From Pseudonocardia terrae (GTDB taxonomy: Bacteria; Actinomycetota; Actinomycetes; Mycobacteriales; Pseudonocardiaceae), in the NCBI RefSeq assembly GCF_021343995.1, contig NZ_JAJTTE010000003.1, positions 62,001 through 126,000 on the forward strand: a stretch of 64,000 bases of DNA. Reading direction: 5' to 3'. A program made the translations under genes and the position numbers. The notes beneath the pieces were generated by a model that was not told the DNA's origin, did no database searches, and was given only the letters and a program-made list of their open reading frames with translations. Of the stretch, positions 60,419-64,000 are shown one piece after another. Positions within the stretch are counted from its first letter, which is position 1; each line of letters opens with the position of its first letter.

Positions 60419-61531
60419 TCAGTGCTCGTGGACGAGCACGCCGCGGACGTTCTTGCCGTTGAGCAGGTCCTCGTAGCCCTCGTTGACCTGCTCGAGGGTG
60501 TACGTCCTGGTGATCAGCTCGTCGAGCTTGAGGTCCCCGGACTGGTACAGGCCCAGGATCTTCGGGATGTCGGTGGTCGGGTTGCAGTCGCCGAACAGCG
60601 ACCCCTTCACCGTCTTCTTGAACAGCGTCATGATCGAGCCGGGCAGGTTGACGTTCTGCGTCGACAGCTTGTTCAGCCCGGTCAGCACGACTGTGCCGCC
60701 CTTGCCGATCGCGTCGAACGCGCCGGTCACGATCTCCTCGGTCACGAGGCCCGCGGTCACGACGGCCTTGTCGGCGCCGTTGCCGTTGGTCATCTGGCGG
60801 GCGAGGTCGGCCGCCTCCTCGATGCTGCCCACGGCGTGGGTCGCGCCGAGCTCCATGGCCTTCTCCCGCTTGTTCTGCAGCGGGTCGACGGCGATGAGGT
60901 TCTTCGCACCGGCGTAGCGGGCGCCCTGCACGGCGTTGATGCCGATGCCGCCCACGCCGGAGACGATCACGGTCTCTCCCGGCCGGACGTCCGCGGCGTT
61001 GACCGCCGAACCCCACCCGGTCGGCACGCCGCAGCCGACGAGCACGGCCTTGTCGAGCGGCAGGTCGTCGTCGACCTTGACCACCGAGTTCTGGTGGATG
61101 GTCGCGTACTGGGAGAAGGTGCCCAGCATGCACATCGCGCCGTAGTTGCCCTTGGGGCCGGTGAACGGGAAGCGCTCGCCGGGCAGGTAGCCCTCGAGGA
61201 TGGTGGCGCCCATGTCGCAGATGGCCTGCTGGCCGGTGGCGCACCAGCGGCAGACGCCGCAGTTCGGGATGAACGAGCACACGACGTGGTCGCCCGCCTT
61301 CACGCGGGTGACGCCCGGGCCGACCTCCTCGATGATGCCGGCGCCCTCGTGGCCGAGCACCATCGGCAGGCGGGCCTCGAGGTCGCCGTGGGAGATGTGC
61401 ACGTCGGAGTGGCACAGCCCGGCGTAGGTGTAGCGGATCAGGACCTCGCCGTCCTTGGGACCGTCGAGCTCCAGCTCCTCGATCTCGATCGGCTTGCCGG
61501 TCTCGTAGACGACCGCGGCCTTGGTCTTCAT
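60419..61531 (-). CDS. NDMA-dependent-type alcohol dehydrogenase
   Basis: 370-residue zinc alcohol dehydrogenase. Catalytic zinc ligands in AGLCHSDVH and LGHEGAG, the structural zinc set C-x2-C-x2-C-x7-C in NCGVCRWCATGQQAIC, Rossmann VSGVGGIGINAVQGA. The opening MKTKAAVVYETGKPIEIEEL and the overall pattern match the NDMA-dependent (nicotinoprotein) group of actinobacteria, in which tightly held NAD is re-oxidised through mycofactocin. ATG at 61531. A 13-bp dyad lies about 100 bp upstream and a Fis-type activator is encoded convergently. Confidence 0.86.
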   Translation of the reverse strand: MKTKAAVVYETGKPIEIEELELDGPKDGEVLIRYTYAGLCHSDVHISHGDLEARLPMVLGHEGAGIIEEVGPGVTRVKAGDHVVCSFIPNCGVCRWCATGQQAICDMGATILEGYLPGERFPFTGPKGNYGAMCMLGTFSQYATIHQNSVVKVDDDLPLDKAVLVGCGVPTGWGSAVNAADVRPGETVIVSGVGGIGINAVQGARYAGAKNLIAVDPLQNKREKAMELGATHAVGSIEEAADLARQMTNGNGADKAVVTAGLVTEEIVTGAFDAIGKGGTVVLTGLNKLSTQNVNLPGSIMTLFKKTVKGSLFGDCNPTTDIPKILGLYQSGDLKLDELITRTYTLEQVNEGYEDLLNGKNVRGVLVHEH

Positions 61532-61629
61532 GCGGGGATCGACTCCTTCGTCGTTCTCGGGGAGGCTGCTGACGCCACCTTCCCCGAGCCTTCCCCGTCC
61601 GAGGTGTTTCATGTTTGGACACCCGCACA

Positions 61630-61642
61630 GGACAGCCTGTCC
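61630..61642. promoter_or_regulatory. 13-bp dyad upstream of the alcohol dehydrogenase
   Basis: GGACAG-C-CTGTCC, perfect 6-1-6 dyad, about 100 bp upstream of the alcohol dehydrogenase start, a distance typical of upstream activator sites. The neighbouring Fis-type protein is the candidate binder. Confidence 0.45.
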
Positions 61643-61711
61643 GGGTGACCCTCGTGCGCTCGACCTCGCCACCCCACCGAGGGTCGCCGCCCCGGCCGCG
61701 TTCGGCTGGTC

Positions 61712-62164
61712 CTAGTAGGCGCCGGCGACCTGGTGGGTGGTGGCGTTCAGCCGGTTCCACAGGTTGATGTGCGCGATCGAGAGGATCAGCGCGCCGAGCT
61801 GCTGCTCGTCGAACTGCGCGGCCGCCTCCTCGAACACCTCGTCCGGCACCGGGTCGGACCGGTCGGCCAGTCGGGTCACGGCCTCGGTCAGGGCCAGCGC
61901 GGCACGTTCCTCGTCGCTGAAGAAAGGGGCGTCGCGCCAGCCGGCCACGGTGTCGATGCGCTCGTCCGACTCACCGGCCTTGCGCAGGGCACGGGCGTGC
62001 ATGTGCAGGCACACCCCGCAGCCGTTGATCTGGCTCGCGCGCAGGTGGACCAGCTCCAGGACGGTCTCCGAGATCCCGGTCGCCTTCTCGGCCTCGCCGA
62101 GCGCCTGCAGCGCCTGGAGGGCACCCGGGACGACCATGGCGGGGTTGGTCATGCGTGCGGACAT
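61712..62164 (-). CDS. Carboxymuconolactone decarboxylase/AhpD family protein
   Basis: 150 residues. The CMD core has LELVHLRASQINGCGVCLHMHARALRKAG with C-x-x-C-x-x-x-H (GCGVCLHMH), the AhpD-type redox site, followed by ERIDTVAGWRDAPFFSDEER. Such proteins are peroxidase-like or decarboxylases. Strong ribosome site GGAAGGAG before ATG at 62164. Divergent from an ECF41 sigma gene, the usual partner of this family, and preceded by an ECF41-like promoter. Confidence 0.9.
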   Translation of the reverse strand: MSARMTNPAMVVPGALQALQALGEAEKATGISETVLELVHLRASQINGCGVCLHMHARALRKAGESDERIDTVAGWRDAPFFSDEERAALALTEAVTRLADRSDPVPDEVFEEAAAQFDEQQLGALILSIAHINLWNRLNATTHQVAGAY

Positions 62165-62220
62165 GTCGGTCTCCTTCCGTGCCGCCGTCACAACGGCGGG
62201 TTCTGGTGGGTCACCACCTC

Positions 62221-62247
62221 GACACGCGCCGACGGGAGGATGTGACA
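62221..62247 (-). promoter_or_regulatory. Predicted ECF41 promoter of the CMD gene
   Basis: Read toward the CMD gene: TGTCACA (complement of 62241-62247), 16-bp spacer, TGTC (complement of 62221-62224). ECF41/SigJ promoters have TGTCACA and CGTC with a similar spacer, so this is an exact -35 and a three-of-four -10. The -35 overlaps the ribosome site region of the sigma gene itself. Confidence 0.65.
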
Positions 62248-62248
62248 G

Positions 62249-63106
62249 ATGGACCTCGTCCAGGACTTCGAGGAGCACCGGCCGTACCTGCGCCAGGTGG
62301 CGTACCGGGTGCTGGGCTCGCTCAGCGAGGCCGACGACGCCGTGCAGGAGGCCTGGATCCGGCTGCACCGCGCGGACCCGGAACACGTGGAGAACCCGCG
62401 GGCCTGGCTGACCACGGTCGTCGCCCGGGTGGCGCTCAACCAGCTGCGCGCCCGGCGGACCCGCCGCGAGGAGCCCTTCCCGGACCACCTGCCGGACCCG
62501 ATCGTCCGCCGCGACGCCGCGGACGACCCCGAGTACGGCGCCGAGCTCGCCGACTCGGTCGGGCTCGCGCTGCTGGTGGTGCTGGAGACCCTCGCCCCGG
62601 ACGAGCGGCTGGCGTTCGTGCTGCACGACATGTTCGGGCTGCCCTTCGACGAGATCGCGCCGTTGGTCGAGCGCACCCCGGCCGCGGCCCGCCAGCTGGC
62701 CAGCCGCGCCCGCCGCCGGGTGCGCGGGGTGGGGCCCGCGCCGCATCCCGACCGGGCCGCCCGTCGCGAGGTGGTCGACGCGTTCCTCGCCGCGGCCCGC
62801 GAGGGGGACATCGAGGGCCTGGTCGCGGTCCTCGACCCGGACGTCGTGCTGCGCGCCGACACCGGCACCGGGCTGCGCGCGGTGCACGGGGCGCGGGTCG
62901 TGGCCGGCCAGGCGGCGGCCTACCGCAGCGAGGACCAGGTCCGGCACCCGGTGCTGGTCAACGGCGAGCCCGGCGTGCTCGGCACGATCGACGGCCGCCC
63001 GGTCGCGCTGCTGGCGTTCACCGTCGTCGGCGACCGGATCACGGAGATCGACATCCTGGCCGACCCCGCCCGGCTCGCGAGGCTGGACCCGGAGCTGCTC
63101 CGCTGA
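62249..63106 (+). CDS. sigJ: ECF41 family sigma factor (SigJ type)
   Basis: 285 residues. Sigma region 2 (FEEHRPYLRQVAYRVLGSLS...DDAVQEAWIRLHR, residues 8-45) and region 4 (LAPDERLAFVLHDMFGLPFD...AARQLASRARRRV, about 115-165) are followed by a SnoaL-like C-terminal domain of about 110 residues ending TEIDILADPARLARLDPELLR. This fused domain replaces an anti-sigma factor in ECF41 proteins. GGGAGG precedes ATG at 62249. The CMD gene on the other side of the shared promoter region is its likely target. Confidence 0.92.
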   Translation: MDLVQDFEEHRPYLRQVAYRVLGSLSEADDAVQEAWIRLHRADPEHVENPRAWLTTVVARVALNQLRARRTRREEPFPDHLPDPIVRRDAADDPEYGAELADSVGLALLVVLETLAPDERLAFVLHDMFGLPFDEIAPLVERTPAAARQLASRARRRVRGVGPAPHPDRAARREVVDAFLAAAREGDIEGLVAVLDPDVVLRADTGTGLRAVHGARVVAGQAAAYRSEDQVRHPVLVNGEPGVLGTIDGRPVALLAFTVVGDRITEIDILADPARLARLDPELLR

Positions 63107-63178
63107 TCAGCGGATGGTGCAGCGCTGCGGCGGGCGGCTACGTTCACCGGCCACGGCAGCGCTGCCCCGGAGGCGACC

Positions 63179-64000
63179 ATGTACCTCACCCAGGCCCTGC
63201 ACCGGGCGGTCCAGCAGACCCCCGACCTTCCCGCCACGATCTCGGGGGACCGGGTGCGGACATGGGCGGAGTCGTACGACCGGGTCGCCCGGCTCGCCGC
63301 CGGCCTGCGGGACCTCGGTTGCGGGCCGGGGGACCGGGTCGCGATGCTGTCGCTCAACTCCGACCGCTACCACGAGTACCTGTTCGCGGTGCCGTGGACG
63401 GACGGTGTGCTCGCCCCGGTCAACGTGCGCTGGAGCCGGCCGAGATCGCCTACTCGCTGCGCGACGCCGGGGTGCGGCTCCTGCTGGTCGACGAGGCCTT
63501 CGCGGAACTGCTGCCCACCCTGCGCGCACGGACCCCGGACCTGCGCACCGTCGTCTACTGCGGGGACGGTCCCGCGCCGGAGGGCACGGTCGCGCACGAG
63601 GTGCTGATCGCCGGCCACGAGCCGGTCGAGGACGCCCGCCGGGGCGGGGACGCGCCCGCCGGGATCTGGTACACGGGCGGCACCACCGGCACGCCCAAGG
63701 GCGTGGTGCTCAGCCACGCCAACCTGCTGGCGTCGGTGCTGGCAGCGCCGCGACCGGTGCCGTGATGACCCCCGGCGGCCGCGTGCTGCACGCGGCCCCG
63801 ATGTTCCACCTCGCCGCCGGGAGTGCATGGATCGCCCGCAACGTCGTCGGCGGCGCGCACGTCGTCATCCCTTCGTTCAGCCCGGGCGCGGCGGCCGAGG
63901 CGATCGCGCGCCACGGCGTCACCGACTGCTGCTGGTCCCGGAGGCCGCCGAGGCCGACCTCTCCAGCGTGCGACGGCTGCTGTACGGCGCCTCGCCGATC
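63179..64000 (+). pseudogene. Acyl-CoA ligase (AMP-binding), frameshifted and cut by window end
   Basis: Fatty-acid or aryl CoA ligase of the ANL family that needs at least three frame changes to read. MYLTQALHRAVQQTPDLPAT to VNVRWS in frame one; a missing base near 63436 leads to PAEIAYSLRDAGVRLLLVDE and IWYTGGTTGTPKGVVLSHAN (the P-loop is intact); a missing base near 63739 leads to MTPGGRVLHAAPMFHLAAGS; another near 63923 restores LLLVP, then EAAEADLSSVRRLLYGASPI after an in-frame loss of about ten residues. Either a real pseudogene or a poorly sequenced stretch. The 3' part lies outside the window. Confidence 0.7.

Overview
The window is very GC-rich chromosomal DNA with GTG starts, almost no AT-rich spacers and a full set of arabinogalactan (AG) genes: galactofuranosyltransferases GlfT1 and GlfT2, two Emb-type arabinosyltransferases, AftB, DprE1/DprE2 and the Wzm/Wzt exporter. 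It also has Bpa (bacterial proteasome activator), an ECF41 sigma factor and a nicotinoprotein-type alcohol dehydrogenase. This points to a mycelial actinomycete with an arabinose-galactose wall, most likely Pseudonocardia or a close relative. The genus is an inference; the AG machinery is read directly from the proteins.

Region 1-27 kb is mostly cell-wall biosynthesis. On the minus strand are emb, glfT2 and the edge of a next gene (5182 to 1). Divergent from emb is aftB, which runs convergently into a second emb gene. Divergent from that is a large membrane acyltransferase with a disordered tail, then a methyltransferase, an AftB-like GT-C protein, a nitroreductase, the dprE1-dprE2 pair, an unassigned 470-residue protein, a frameshifted GT-C protein and a DUF1707 protein. 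Then comes a tight minus-strand operon, wzm-wzt-glfT1-gtrA, with bpa and a quinone oxidoreductase upstream. From memory, gene content and partly order match the M. tuberculosis Rv3777-Rv3809c region.

Region 26.6-36 kb is mixed: a GNAT acetyltransferase, an inverted pair of DnaA boxes, a DUF2695 protein, a zinc metallopeptidase, a MarR regulator, tRNA-Ser(TGA) and a decayed patch in which a TetR gene and an aldo/keto reductase gene have lost their facing 5' ends. An orphan ATP-synthase b-like protein, a threonine-synthase-like enzyme, a YbjQ protein, an amidase and an MHS-type transporter follow.

Region 36-52 kb is catabolic, envelope and stress related: M18 aminopeptidase, GMC oxidoreductase, M3 peptidase, a truncated luciferase-like gene beside tandem repeats, a BenE transporter with a divergent XRE-cupin regulator and an operator, a membrane-anchored GH16 enzyme, a degenerate OmpR-type regulator, two GlsB/YeaQ proteins, DUF4870, an aromatic/histidinol-phosphate aminotransferase, a dienelactone-hydrolase-like protein with an Asp in the nucleophile position, and acetoacetyl-CoA synthetase.

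Region 52-55 kb holds tRNA-Ser(GCT) and tRNA-Arg(ACG), followed by a small degraded island: an integrase N-terminal relic, an oxidoreductase/TetR pair with two matching operators, and an ISL3-type transposase scrap. Region 55-64 kb has an HPP-CBS membrane protein, an RsbW-like kinase, a GT39-like protein, a Fis-type activator lacking the sigma-54 loop convergent with an NDMA-dependent-type alcohol dehydrogenase, a carboxymuconolactone decarboxylase divergent from its probable ECF41 sigma factor, and a multiply frameshifted acyl-CoA ligase that runs off the window.
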